In this document: positions 35,916-44,690 of the stretch, piece by piece
Layout: each line of letters begins with the position of its first letter
Numbering within the stretch: the first letter of the stretch is position 1
NCBI RefSeq assembly: GCF_004801885.1
Contig: NZ_SSSM01000005.1
Location: forward strand, 186,001 to 250,000
Direction: 5' to 3'
From: Naasia lichenicola
GTDB lineage: Bacteria; Actinomycetota; Actinomycetes; Actinomycetales; Microbacteriaceae
Length of the DNA: 64,000 nucleotides
Program-made: the position numbers and the translations under genes
The notes under the pieces: generated by a model
Databases searched by the model: none
The model's input: the letters and a program-made list of their open reading frames with translations, nothing else
Told to the model about the DNA's origin: nothing

Positions 35916-36590
35916 CTAATCCTCGCCCAGGATGAGTGCGGCGGCCTCGAACATGTCGATCATCCGCTGGCGCATGTGATCGATGTGCTCCTCGACGGCC
36001 GGGCCGATGGCGGCGTAGTCCTTCGCGACCATGGCCGCGGTGAGCGCCTCGTGCTCTCGCGAGCACTCGAGCAGCCGGCCCTGCGTCGACGAACCGCGGA
36101 TCCAGAAGCGCTGCACCCGGCGACGGGTCTCCTTGACGGTCTCGGCCACCAGCTGGTTGCCCGCGATGGTGTTCACGATGCGGTGGAAGGCGAGGTCGGC
36201 CGAAGCCCAGCTCGTGCGGTCCCCCGCCTCCGCGGCGGCCTTCATCGTCTCGATGTTCTCGTGCAGGCGCTGGATGTCGTGCTCGTCGAGCTTGGATGCC
36301 GCCTTGACGCAGATGTAGGTGTCGAGCACCTGGAGCAGATCGCAGGCGTCGTTGACCTCGGCGACGGAGAGCTGGGAGACGGCGAAGCGGGCGCTGTCGG
36401 TCCGCTTGACCAGGCCCTCCTTCTCCAGGCGCTGGAGCGCCTCGCGCACCGGGGTGCGGGAGATGCCGAGCTGGGAGGCGATCCGGTTCTCGGACAGGGC
36501 GGCGCCGGAGCGCAGCCGGAATCCCGTGATCTCGGCAAGCAGCCAGTCGTACGCGTCGTTGACGCGTGACCCCGAGTCCGCGATGGTCAC
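35916..36590 (-). CDS. GntR-family regulator, FCD type (cluster regulator)
   Basis: The 224-residue protein has a GntR winged helix (about 15-75, ALSENRIASQLGISRTPVREALQRLEKEGLV) and an FCD domain with ligand-site residues in ADLAFHRIVNTIAGN, CSREHEALTAAM and EEHIDHMRQRM. GTG at 36590 is favoured by spacing to GAGGGGG; GTG at 36596 is an alternative. It sits between the catabolic genes and the transporter genes on one strand, and matching palindromes occur before both blocks. It probably controls the whole set in response to the substrate or an intermediate. Confidence 0.88.
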   Translation of the reverse strand: MTIADSGSRVNDAYDWLLAEITGFRLRSGAALSENRIASQLGISRTPVREALQRLEKEGLVKRTDSARFAVSQLSVAEVNDACDLLQVLDTYICVKAASKLDEHDIQRLHENIETMKAAAEAGDRTSWASADLAFHRIVNTIAGNQLVAETVKETRRRVQRFWIRGSSTQGRLLECSREHEALTAAMVAKDYAAIGPAVEEHIDHMRQRMIDMFEAAALILGED

Positions 36591-36649
36591 GGGCACCCCC
36601 TCTCGCTCACGTCAGGGAGAACTATAAGCCGCCGTTGTTTCGCATTCCG

Positions 36650-37567
36650 TCACAGCACCCGGTCGACGAATTCTCGGGTGTGCACGTTGACCGGCACCTT
36701 CTCGAGCTCGAGGATGCCGCGCGCCACGTGCTCGCTGAGCCGACGGAACGCCTCCTCGCCCTTCTCGGCCGTGGCCCGCATCGGATTGCCGATGATGCCG
36801 TTCTCGACGAACTCGTGGTGGTCCATCGGGAAGGTGAAGTACTGGTAGCCCTCGAACTCGGCGTCGGGCATGCCGTCGTCCTTGCTGAACGCCTTGGGCA
36901 GGAACGCGGGGATGTGCGCGCGGGTGTCGACAGCGCGCTCCATCCGCACGAGATCGGGGTTCCAGGCGAGATCCTGACTGGTCTCCAGCTCGCTGGAGTG
37001 CCAGCCGGGCGTCTCCTCGGGCGGGTTCTCGAGGATCCCCTTCAGGATCCCCTCGTAGCGCTCCATGTACGGCTTCACGAACGCGATCAGCGCACCCGTG
37101 TCGTAGCGGAGCTTGCGCAGGGCCGGATCGACGACCTTGACGTTCGACCCGTGGCCGTTGACGAAGATGATCCGGCTGAAGCCATGGTGGATGAGGCTCC
37201 GCGCGATGTCGTTCATCAGGCCGAGCAGCACGCTGCTGCGGACCGTGATGGTGCCGCGACCCTCCCCCACCCCGTACATGTGCTGGGGCGAGTAGCCGGT
37301 CCAGATCGGCGGGGTGTGCAGCACGCCGATCTCCTCGGAGATGCGCTCGGCGATCTCGACCGCCGTGATGGTGTCGGTGTAGAGCGGCAGGTGCGGCCCG
37401 TGCTGCTCCGTGCTGGCCATCGGCACGAGCACGGTGTCCTTGGTGGTCAGGTACTCGCCGATGTCGACATAGGAGAGATGCGCGAGGTTCCACGAGCGGA
37501 ACTTGGCGCGGAACTCGTCGTCGCCGGTCGTGAGCCGGTTGATCACGCGGTTCGGGCGGTCGGTCAT
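36650..37567 (-). CDS. creatininase-family metal-dependent hydrolase
   Basis: The 305-residue protein has the family's metal site: E54, H56 and D65 in STEQHGPHLPLYTDT, with the same spacing as E34/H36/D45 of creatininase. H139 in FVNGHGSN and E193 in HSSELETS complete it. Members hydrolyse creatinine, formamides, mycofactocin precursor or, in IolN, a ring diketone. Next to a tagatose-epimerase-like enzyme and an oxidase, a sugar-derived ketone or lactam is more likely than creatinine (inference). Its ATG overlaps the Tm-1-like stop (ATGA) and has AAGGAAG upstream. Confidence 0.88.
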   Translation of the reverse strand: MTDRPNRVINRLTTGDDEFRAKFRSWNLAHLSYVDIGEYLTTKDTVLVPMASTEQHGPHLPLYTDTITAVEIAERISEEIGVLHTPPIWTGYSPQHMYGVGEGRGTITVRSSVLLGLMNDIARSLIHHGFSRIIFVNGHGSNVKVVDPALRKLRYDTGALIAFVKPYMERYEGILKGILENPPEETPGWHSSELETSQDLAWNPDLVRMERAVDTRAHIPAFLPKAFSKDDGMPDAEFEGYQYFTFPMDHHEFVENGIIGNPMRATAEKGEEAFRRLSEHVARGILELEKVPVNVHTREFVDRVL

Positions 37568-38817
37568 GCGAGGACTTCCTTCTGATGGTGAGCGTGCGGT
37601 GACGGATCGAGCAGGTCGGAGAAGAGGTCGGCGCAGAGGCGGCCGAGCTCGGGATCGTTGATGTGCAGGTCGACGACGTCGACGGGGATGTCGGGACGGA
37701 GCAGCCGCTGCACCTCGGCACGGAATGCCGCATCGCCCTCGGGGTCCCAGAACGGGCCTCCGGGGTGACTCGGCGCGGAGAGACCGCGCGTGGGCAGCAC
37801 CACCCGCAGCGGACCGGTCGACTCGTTGAGCCGACCGGCGAAGATGCCGGCGATGGTCAGCATCTCCTCACGGGTGGAGCGGACGAGGGTGTACTCCGGG
37901 TTGTGGTCGTAGATGGGCCGACTGCGCATCGACTCGGGCACGGAGCCGGCTGCCCAGACCGAGAAGTCGACGCAGCCCGGCACCACGACCTGTGGCAGAC
38001 CCAGCCGGCCGATGGTGCGCAGCCGATCCGGTCCGCCGTCGTGGATGCCTCCGGTCAGCGGGTCGGTGATCTCGTTGGTCGTGAAGTCGACGGCGCCGAT
38101 GAACTGGCCCGCCTCGGCGAGCTCCTCCATCGCCGGACCGCCCACGCCGTTCGAGTGGAAGACGACCGTCTCGAAGCCGAGCTCGCCGAGCCGATCGCGC
38201 ATCGCCCCGACCGCGGTCGTGGTGTTGCCGAGCATGGTCGTCGCGACGTAGCGCACCGATCCGCTGCGCGCGGGCAGCGGATGGCCGGACAGCAGCATCC
38301 CGGACATGGCCGCCGCCACGTTGTCGAACACCGTCGTCGCGATCGGGTTGAGGCCCAATATGTCGACGATGGAATGCACGACCATGACGTCCTTGAGCCC
38401 GACGTACGGCGCGAACTCGTGGTGACCGGAAGCGGTCGGCGCGACCACGATCTTGGGCACGCCGACCGGAAGCGTCTGGATCGCCGCGGCGCCCATGACC
38501 GATCCGACCCCGCCGACGCTGATCCCGCCGTCGACCTCCCCGCGTGCATACAGCTCGCGGACGAGATCGCTGACCAGCACCCGCATGATCTCGACCGCCT
38601 TGCCCCGCGACCCCGCGTTCTGCAGCTGGTCGAGGGTCATCCCGCCGCGCTCCGCGAGCTGCTGGTGGCTGACGTCGGGCACGATGCCGACGGGCTCGCC
38701 GAGGATGCCGGAGTCCACGACCACCACGCCCATGCCGAGGGAGATCAGACGGTCGCGCAGATACGCGATCTCGGGCCCCTTGGTGTCGAGCGTCGCGACG
38801 ATGACGACAGTGCTCAC
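37564..38817 (-). CDS. Tm-1-like ATP-binding protein (UPF0261)
   Basis: The 417-residue protein matches the Tm-1-like family: VVIVATLDTKGPEIAYLRDRLISLGMGVVVVDSGI, the nucleotide-binding ISVGGVGSVMGAAAIQTLPVGVPKIVVAPTASG, and a C-terminal lyase-like half with GAVDFTTNEITDPLTGGIHDGGPDRL and VVVPGCVDF. The plant member blocks tobamovirus replication. The bacterial function is unknown, though the gene is found in catabolic operons. GTG at 38817 has GGAGG six bases upstream. It is coupled to the creatininase-like gene, which suggests consecutive steps or a complex. Confidence 0.88.
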   Translation of the reverse strand: MSTVVIVATLDTKGPEIAYLRDRLISLGMGVVVVDSGILGEPVGIVPDVSHQQLAERGGMTLDQLQNAGSRGKAVEIMRVLVSDLVRELYARGEVDGGISVGGVGSVMGAAAIQTLPVGVPKIVVAPTASGHHEFAPYVGLKDVMVVHSIVDILGLNPIATTVFDNVAAAMSGMLLSGHPLPARSGSVRYVATTMLGNTTTAVGAMRDRLGELGFETVVFHSNGVGGPAMEELAEAGQFIGAVDFTTNEITDPLTGGIHDGGPDRLRTIGRLGLPQVVVPGCVDFSVWAAGSVPESMRSRPIYDHNPEYTLVRSTREEMLTIAGIFAGRLNESTGPLRVVLPTRGLSAPSHPGGPFWDPEGDAAFRAEVQRLLRPDIPVDVVDLHINDPELGRLCADLFSDLLDPSPHAHHQKEVLA

Positions 38818-38849
38818 GGCCGGCCTCCCACGACTTCCCGCTCCGCCGC

Positions 38850-39740
38850 TCAGGTGAGCGGGAGGAGGGTCTCCGAGTTCACCTTGACCAGCCAGTCGTA
38901 GTACTCCTCGGTGAGGATCGACGAGCCGTGGTCGATGATGAACTTCAGCTGCTCCTCGTCGATCTCGATGCCCTCGAAGTTCGTCTCGAGGGCGTTCGGG
39001 TACTTGTTCGCCGGCGTCCTGTCGACGGGGGCGACGAACTCCGCCGTCAGAGCGCCGTCGTAGCCGATCTCCTTGAGCACGCCGACGAGGGCGGGCCAGT
39101 CGTAGTCGCCGTAGCCGGCGGGCATGCGGTTGTTGTCCGCGACGTGGAAGTCGACGAGCCGGTCGCCCACGAGCCGGATCGCATCGTGGATGTTCGACTC
39201 CTCGATGTTGATGTGGAACGCGTCGAGCACGACGCCCAGGTTCGGGCCGACCGCGTCGCACAGCGCGAGCGCCTGCTCCGCTCGGGTGATCAGATAGGAC
39301 TCGAACCGGTTGAGCGGCTCGATCCCGACGTGCACGCCCTTCGCCTCGGCGACCTCGTAGATCTCCTTGACGCCGTCGACGAGCCAGCCCCACTCGTTCT
39401 CGGGGGTGGAATCCGGCGCGATCTTGCCGACGGTGCCGGGCACGAGGGTGAGGATCTGGCCGTTCAGATCGTGCACCAGCTGGATGCAGTCCTTGACGTA
39501 CTGCACGCTGGCCGCGCGCTTGGCCTCATCCGCGCTCTGCAGATTGCGCTTGTCGACCATCAGGGTCACCGAGCCCCAGCATTCGAGGCCGTAGTGGTCG
39601 AGCAGACCGCGCACGTGCTTCGCGTCGTACTTCTCGGGCTCGCCGCTGATCTCGATGCTCTTGTAGCCGTACTTGGCCAGTCGGGCGATCGTGGTCTCGA
39701 TCGGCTCCTGCCGCATCCAGTTGTGCATCGAAAGATGCAT
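38850..39740 (-). CDS. sugar epimerase/isomerase of the D-tagatose 3-epimerase type
   Basis: The 296-residue TIM barrel shows all four family metal/catalytic residues: E141 (IEPLNRFESYL), D173 (LDAFHINIEE), H199 (DFHVADNNRMP) and E234 (TAEF). The spacing is nearly that of Pseudomonas cichorii D-tagatose 3-epimerase (E152, D185, H211, E246). It should epimerise a ketose or keto-acid; IolO-like or inosose-dehydratase-related activities are alternatives. ATG at 39740 has AAAGGAG. It lies in the operon between the FAD oxidase and the Tm-1-like gene. Confidence 0.87.
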   Translation of the reverse strand: MHLSMHNWMRQEPIETTIARLAKYGYKSIEISGEPEKYDAKHVRGLLDHYGLECWGSVTLMVDKRNLQSADEAKRAASVQYVKDCIQLVHDLNGQILTLVPGTVGKIAPDSTPENEWGWLVDGVKEIYEVAEAKGVHVGIEPLNRFESYLITRAEQALALCDAVGPNLGVVLDAFHINIEESNIHDAIRLVGDRLVDFHVADNNRMPAGYGDYDWPALVGVLKEIGYDGALTAEFVAPVDRTPANKYPNALETNFEGIEIDEEQLKFIIDHGSSILTEEYYDWLVKVNSETLLPLT

Positions 39741-39848
39741 GACACTCTCCTTTGAGGTTCGGCACCAGCGTGCCACTGTTGGGGGTTTCGGGTGTGGTCT
39801 GTCGTGCGGTCTGCTCGGAGGCGGCGCTTCGATCCAGCCGTGGGTCGG

Positions 39849-41321
39849 CTAGCGGCCGCCGCGGGGAGCGCCGAAGCCGAGCTTGCCGGGGTTCATGATC
39901 CCGTCGGGATCCCAGGCGTCCTTGATGCCCTGGATGAGCGGGAACGCGGTGCCGTACTGCGGGCGCATGAACCTTCCGAGCTTCATGCCGACCCCGTGGT
40001 GGTCGTTGATCGTGCCGCCGTTCGCGAGCGCCTCGGCGACCCCCACGTTCCAGAGCTCGTCGTGCAGCGCCATCGCCTCGGCGGGATCGGTGGGCGGCTC
40101 GTCGACATAGAAGCGGTCGTAGATCATGGCGCCCCAGTCGTACCAGTGCGACAGATGCGCGGTGTAGCGGGCGCCGTACTCGGCGAAGCGCTCCTCGATG
40201 GCCTTCTTGCGCGCCCGGTAGATCTTCGGGATGGCGGTGAACCGCGCGACCGTGTCGAGGGTCCCGTAGAGCAGCGGCGGCTGGGGCAGCTTGCCCTTGG
40301 CGTAGGGCTCGTACTTGCCGTCCCACCAGATCCGGCCGACGTCGGGACCGAGCGAGGTGCCGCCGGCCTTCTCGGCGAGCGCCGTGATCGCCGCCATCTC
40401 GTAGTCGACGAGGCGCTGATCGCCGTCGCACATCAGCACCATGAGCGTGCCGGTGAACGGGGTGCCGACCCAGTCGCGCAGCTTGAGGCTGTCCGCTTCG
40501 TCGTAGAGCCGGATCACCGACGGCCGCAGCCGGCTGGTCATGATCAGCCGGCCGGCCTCTATGCCGGCGAAGATGTCGGGGAAGCTGAAGCTGAGGAAGC
40601 CGCGAGCGGCCGGCAACGGGTCCACCCGGAGCGCGACCTGGGTGATGACCCCGAGGGTCCCCTCCGACCCCACGAAGGTCTGCAGCAGGTCCGGTCCCGC
40701 GGCGTGGCTCGGCACGGTCAGGGTGTTCACGATGATTCCGGGCGGCACGACCGCCTCGAGCTGGAGGACCTGGTCCTCCGCCTTGCCGTACTTGGTCGAG
40801 ACGACGCCGGAGCCGCGGGCGGCGACGAAGCCGCCGACGGTGGCGCCCAGGTGATACGACCCTGGATAGTGCGCCTGGGTCAAGCCTCTGGCATTGAGCG
40901 CGGCTTCGAGCGTGGGCCCGTCAATGCCCGCGCCGACGGTGACGACGAGGCTCTCCTCGTCGAGCTCCACGATGCTGTTCAGCCGGGTCAGGTCGAGCGA
41001 GATCCCGCCGTACGGCGCGAGGGTCCCGCCCTGGGTGCCGGATCCGCCGCCGCGCGGAACCACCGGGATGCGGAACTCGGAGGCGATCCGCACCACCTCG
41101 GCGACCTCTGCGGTGTTCGCGGGGGCGACGGAGTAGTCGGCGCTCGGCAGATCGAGCTCGCGGTACTGGAGGTACTTCGCCATCCAGGACCAGTCGGCGG
41201 CCTGCTCCTGGAGGACCGATGGATCGGTCGTCACATGCTCGGGCCCGACGACCGCGGCGAGCTCGCGGGCGATGTGTCCACGCAGGAAGGCGGAGCCGCT
41301 CACAGCATCGGCTGACGTCAC
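39849..41321 (-). CDS. FAD-linked oxidase (GlcD / alkylglycerone-phosphate-synthase-like)
   Basis: The 490-residue protein has a PCMH FAD domain (VVPRGGGSGTQGGTLAPYGGISLDL, YPGSYHLGATVGGFVAARGSG, FVGSEGTLGVITQVALR) and a FAD-oxidase C-terminal domain ending GTINDHHGVGMKLGRFM and DPDGIMNPGKLGF. Such enzymes oxidise alpha-hydroxy acids or similar alcohols. It is the first gene of the cluster; GTG at 41321 has AGAGGA six bases upstream, and a palindromic operator lies 50-75 bases before it. It likely performs the first oxidation of the imported compound. Confidence 0.88.
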   Translation of the reverse strand: MTSADAVSGSAFLRGHIARELAAVVGPEHVTTDPSVLQEQAADWSWMAKYLQYRELDLPSADYSVAPANTAEVAEVVRIASEFRIPVVPRGGGSGTQGGTLAPYGGISLDLTRLNSIVELDEESLVVTVGAGIDGPTLEAALNARGLTQAHYPGSYHLGATVGGFVAARGSGVVSTKYGKAEDQVLQLEAVVPPGIIVNTLTVPSHAAGPDLLQTFVGSEGTLGVITQVALRVDPLPAARGFLSFSFPDIFAGIEAGRLIMTSRLRPSVIRLYDEADSLKLRDWVGTPFTGTLMVLMCDGDQRLVDYEMAAITALAEKAGGTSLGPDVGRIWWDGKYEPYAKGKLPQPPLLYGTLDTVARFTAIPKIYRARKKAIEERFAEYGARYTAHLSHWYDWGAMIYDRFYVDEPPTDPAEAMALHDELWNVGVAEALANGGTINDHHGVGMKLGRFMRPQYGTAFPLIQGIKDAWDPDGIMNPGKLGFGAPRGGR

Positions 41322-41371
41322 GGGATGTCCTCTCCGAGGTCGGCGTCACGTCGAGGCTGATCGTCTTCGAC

Positions 41372-41395
41372 CTTGTATCCGTACCTGTATACAAG
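41372..41395. promoter_or_regulatory. GntR-type operator upstream of the FAD-oxidase operon
   Basis: CTTGTAT (41372-41378) and ATACAAG (41389-41395) are inverted with a ten-base spacer; the right part TGTATACA is a perfect 8-base palindrome. The arrangement matches the site at 35671-35692 before livH. Confidence 0.7.
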
Positions 41396-41469
41396 TCAGA
41401 ACACTAACGATCGTCCCGCGGGGATGTCAACACGACCCGGGGCGAATGCAGCGGATCGCACCCCGACGC

Positions 41470-42255
41470 TCAGCGCGTGAGCCAGCCGCCGTCCACCGGC
41501 AGCACGACGCCGCTCACATAGGCGCTCGCCGGACTGCTGAGGAAGACGAGCGAGCCGGCCAGATCGGCCGGCTCGCCCCAGCGACCCGCGGGGATCCGTT
41601 CGACGAACCGACGGCTCACCGCGTCGTCAGAGTGCGAGGCGACCGTCAGGTCGGTTCGGATGTAGCCCGGGGCGATGGCATTGACGGTCACACCGCGATC
41701 GGTCCACTCGTTCGCCAGGGCATGCACGATGCCGGCGATGCCCGACTTAGCGGCGGCGTAGCTCACCACGTTGCGGCCGCCCTGGAACGTCATCATCGAG
41801 CCGACGAACACGATCCGGCCCCAGCCGCGATCCAGCATGTGCCGGCCGAAGTCCCGCGACAGCAGGCCGGGCGCGCGCAGATCGACGTCGAGCACCTCAT
41901 CCCAGCCGGCGTCGGAGTGCCGCTCCGCCGGCTCGCGGTGCGCTATCCCCGCACTGTTGACGAGGATGTCGACCTCCACGCCGGCGCGGTCGACACGCTC
42001 CGCGAGGTGGGCGACGGCTGCGCGATCGGACAGGTCGCAGGCGAGCGGGACGAACGCGCCGCCGGAGGCTGTCACGGCTTCGCCGATCTCCCCCATGGCC
42101 TCCTCGGTACGCGCGACGCCGACAACCCGCGCGCCCGCTGCGGCCAGCGCGGCGACGGCACCCGCCCCGATCCCCCGACTCGCCCCGGTGACGAGGGCTG
42201 TGCGCCCGGCGAGGTCGAAGAGCTGGCTGGAAGAAGAGGGGATCGGCGCCGACAT
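41470..42255 (-). CDS. short-chain dehydrogenase/reductase (KduD / gluconate-5-dehydrogenase-like)
   Basis: The 261-residue SDR has TGASRGIG (NAD(P) loop), NSAG, the catalytic Ser region IVFVGSMMTFQGG, YAAAKSG (Tyr/Lys pair) and the end GVVLPVDGGW. The shape is that of KduD or gluconate 5-dehydrogenase-type enzymes acting on sugar acids. It is on the same strand as the oxidase cluster but separated by the operator region. It appears to have its own leaderless promoter (TACGCT six bases before ATG). It may supply a reduction or oxidation step to the same pathway; this is inference. Confidence 0.85.
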   Translation of the reverse strand: MSAPIPSSSSQLFDLAGRTALVTGASRGIGAGAVAALAAAGARVVGVARTEEAMGEIGEAVTASGGAFVPLACDLSDRAAVAHLAERVDRAGVEVDILVNSAGIAHREPAERHSDAGWDEVLDVDLRAPGLLSRDFGRHMLDRGWGRIVFVGSMMTFQGGRNVVSYAAAKSGIAGIVHALANEWTDRGVTVNAIAPGYIRTDLTVASHSDDAVSRRFVERIPAGRWGEPADLAGSLVFLSSPASAYVSGVVLPVDGGWLTR

Positions 42256-42355
42256 GCGGTCAGCGTACGTGCCAGCGATCTGGGATCCGGACGGTTCCCC
42301 GGCGGACGCGCGCCGGGGTACGGCGGGACGGGCTGCCCGCGGCTACCCTGACTGG
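42256..42355. promoter_or_regulatory. two divergent leaderless promoters
   Basis: Toward the SDR, TACGCT (minus strand, 42262-42267) is six bases before its ATG. Toward the kinase, TACCCT (42344-42349) is six bases before ATG 42356. Neither gene has a Shine-Dalgarno sequence. The 100-base gap therefore probably starts two leaderless mRNAs. Confidence 0.6.
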
Positions 42356-43540
42356 ATGACCGCGGTGCCGCTCGAAGAAGCGCTCGAGCGCCGCGCGGCC
42401 GCCGACGCGATCCGCAGCGCGGTCGCCACCTGGTCGATCGTCATGCTGTCGATCACCTTCGCGATCGCCGCCTCGGTCACGGCGGTGGCCGGCCTGTCGT
42501 ATGTCGCACTCGCACTCGCAAGCGTCGCGTTGATCGCCAGCCCGTGCGTGCTGCTGCTGCGCCGGGTGCGCTCCCCCAGCATCCGGCTGATCATCGGCCT
42601 GCTCAGCGTGATCGGGCTGATCGGCTTCGTGTCGGGGACCCAGAGCTTCAACGGCGCAGGCGAGGCGCAGCCCGACTACATCATCACTCTCGCTTCGGCG
42701 GCCTTCGTCACGATCAACGGCAGCGTGACCTGGCGCGCGGTCCCGCTCCTCGCCATCCCCGTCCTGTACGCGCTGACCGTGTTCATTCCCCTCGTGTTCG
42801 TCGTCTGGCCGAACGACGTGCCATGGCGCTTCGACCTCTTCACCGCCATCGCCGCCGTCACGCTCCTCGTCGTGGTCGTGGTGGTCCGCGCCAGTCGGCA
42901 GCGCTCGCAGGCCGCCTTCGACGCGGTCACCGAGGTGCGCCTGCAGGTCGAACAGGGCGCCCACCGCAGCCAGCTCGAGAGCCGGGCGTCGGCCATCGTG
43001 CACGACACCGTGCTGAACGAGCTCGCCGTCCTCGCCACAACTCCCCCGGGACCGCTGCGTCCCGAGGTGCGTCGGCAGCTGCAGTCGAGTCTCAGTCACC
43101 TCAGCCGCGAGGATTGGCTGCTCGGTCCCGCGCCATCCGATGAGGCGACTCACGGCGGATTGGACGACCTCATCGACCGCTGCCGCGCACGGGGCCTCGA
43201 GGTCTCCGTCTCGGGCGAGCGAGGACTGCTGACCGCGCTCTCGGGCCCGGTCGTCGCCGAGCTGCTGAGAGCCGTCGAGCAGTGCCTCACCAACGTCCTC
43301 AAGCACTCCGGCGAGACCACGGCCGAAGTAGTGGTGCTCGGCTCTGCCGACGAGGTCTCGGTCATGGTCATCGACGACGGGGTCGGCTTCGTCGAGCCGA
43401 CCGACCCCGGCGACCGGATCGGCTTGCGGGCCTCGGTCAAGACGCGGCTGGAGGAGCTCGGCGGCAGTGCCCAGATCTGGTCGACGCCGGGGGCCGGCAC
43501 CTCCGTCGTGCTCACCGTGCCGGGAGAACCCGCGCGATGA
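42356..43540 (+). CDS. sensor histidine kinase (NarL-partner type), orphan
   Basis: The 394-residue protein has about six membrane segments (roughly residues 23-180), a dimerisation helix with H216 in SAIVHDTVLNELAVLA, and a HATPase domain (VEQCLTNVLKHSG N-box, DDGVGFVEP G1, GDRIGLRASVKTRLEELGG G2). The organisation is that of HisKA_3-like kinases that normally pair with a LuxR-type regulator, but no response regulator is encoded nearby. Its stop overlaps the next ATG (ATGA). The signal is unknown. Confidence 0.85.
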   Translation: MTAVPLEEALERRAAADAIRSAVATWSIVMLSITFAIAASVTAVAGLSYVALALASVALIASPCVLLLRRVRSPSIRLIIGLLSVIGLIGFVSGTQSFNGAGEAQPDYIITLASAAFVTINGSVTWRAVPLLAIPVLYALTVFIPLVFVVWPNDVPWRFDLFTAIAAVTLLVVVVVVRASRQRSQAAFDAVTEVRLQVEQGAHRSQLESRASAIVHDTVLNELAVLATTPPGPLRPEVRRQLQSSLSHLSREDWLLGPAPSDEATHGGLDDLIDRCRARGLEVSVSGERGLLTALSGPVVAELLRAVEQCLTNVLKHSGETTAEVVVLGSADEVSVMVIDDGVGFVEPTDPGDRIGLRASVKTRLEELGGSAQIWSTPGAGTSVVLTVPGEPAR

Positions 43541-44631
43541 GCATCCCCGAGCGCACCGTCCAGGTCCTCTCACCCGTGTCCGGGGTGGTGGCGCACCGGA
43601 TCGCCATCGGCGGCGGCGTGCTCGGTGTCGCGGCGGCGGTCGTGCTCACCTTCCAGGGCATCGATCAGATCCACAGCTTCCCCCTCGCCATGCTGGGACT
43701 GGTCGCCATCACCGCGTCAGCGGTCTACTTCGGCATCGCCGCCAGCCCGTTCCGTGCGCCGTTCACGCGCCTGGACCACGCGGTCGTCGCATCGCTCGGT
43801 CTGGGAGCGGTGGCGCTCAACGCCGGCAGCCAGCTGGGCACGAACACGATCATCCGCGACGACTGGGGACCGCCGGCGCTCGCTCTGGTCCTGCTCGGCG
43901 TCGGCATCTTCCGGCCCACGATCGAGCTGATCGTCTGCTCGGCCATCTCGTGCACGGTCATCGCGTCGATCGCGGTCCTCGAGTCGTCCTCTTTCACCTC
44001 CCGGCTGCCGCTGGTGACCTACGCCCTCGTCGCCATCACACCGGTGCTCGCCATGGGCGTGAGCACTGCCGTGCTCTCATCGGCGTTCTTCCGCGCCTAC
44101 GAGCGGTATGCGGCCATCGGCGCCGACGGGCCCGAGCTGCGCGCGGCCGTCGAAGCCACCGTGCGCGAACGTCGGCTGGAGGCGCTCGGCGATGAGGTCC
44201 TGCCGTTCCTCACCTCGGTGGTCGAATCAGGGGTGCTCACCGAACGCGACAGCCTGCGGGCGCGACGGCTCGCCAGCGAACTGCGCGCCGTCACGGTGGC
44301 GCAGCTCGACGAGAGCTGGATCGACGAGCTCGGCATCGAGGTGCACGATCCGTCGCGATCCGCCGAGCGCATGTCCGGCGAGCAGCGCTCCGCGATCCGC
44401 GGACTGGTGCAGACCGCGGTGGATCCCGACGTCGCGGCGCGGGCATCCATGCGGCTCACCGACCACGACCGGGCCATCGTGGGCACCCTCGTCCTGGAGA
44501 GACGCGACGGCGAGCGCCTCGACCGCGGCGAGCTGGCTCCGTACATCGCCATGGTGCGGACGTTCTTCCCGACGGTGCGCACCGAGGTCCGCGGGGGAAC
44601 CCTGCGCGTGATCTTCGCCTACGACGCCTGA
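43537..44631 (+). CDS. membrane protein, possible degenerate sensor-kinase partner
   Basis: The 364-residue protein has about six membrane segments (residues 20-190) and a soluble C-terminal part. Stretches such as VRERRLEALGDEVLPFLTSVV and RARRLASELRAVTVAQLDESWIDELG look like a kinase dimerisation region and the start of an ATPase domain without the conserved His or G boxes. I do not recognise a named family. Translational coupling to the histidine kinase suggests that the two proteins work together. Confidence 0.7.
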   Translation: MSIPERTVQVLSPVSGVVAHRIAIGGGVLGVAAAVVLTFQGIDQIHSFPLAMLGLVAITASAVYFGIAASPFRAPFTRLDHAVVASLGLGAVALNAGSQLGTNTIIRDDWGPPALALVLLGVGIFRPTIELIVCSAISCTVIASIAVLESSSFTSRLPLVTYALVAITPVLAMGVSTAVLSSAFFRAYERYAAIGADGPELRAAVEATVRERRLEALGDEVLPFLTSVVESGVLTERDSLRARRLASELRAVTVAQLDESWIDELGIEVHDPSRSAERMSGEQRSAIRGLVQTAVDPDVAARASMRLTDHDRAIVGTLVLERRDGERLDRGELAPYIAMVRTFFPTVRTEVRGGTLRVIFAYDA

Positions 44632-44679
44632 GACGCAACTAAACGACGCGATCGGTCGATCTGCGCACGGATCGCGCGT

Positions 44680-44690
44680 TAGATTCAGCC
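44680..44690 (+). promoter_or_regulatory. leaderless promoter of the Lrp-type gene
   Basis: TAGATT (44680-44685) lies five bases before the GTG at 44691, with no ribosome binding site. Confidence 0.55.

Noticed and set aside
36650-37567. Creatinine degradation as the role of the 30.8-41.3 kb cluster
   Set aside because: No creatinase, sarcosine oxidase or carbamoyl-sarcosine genes are present, and the partners are sugar-type enzymes.
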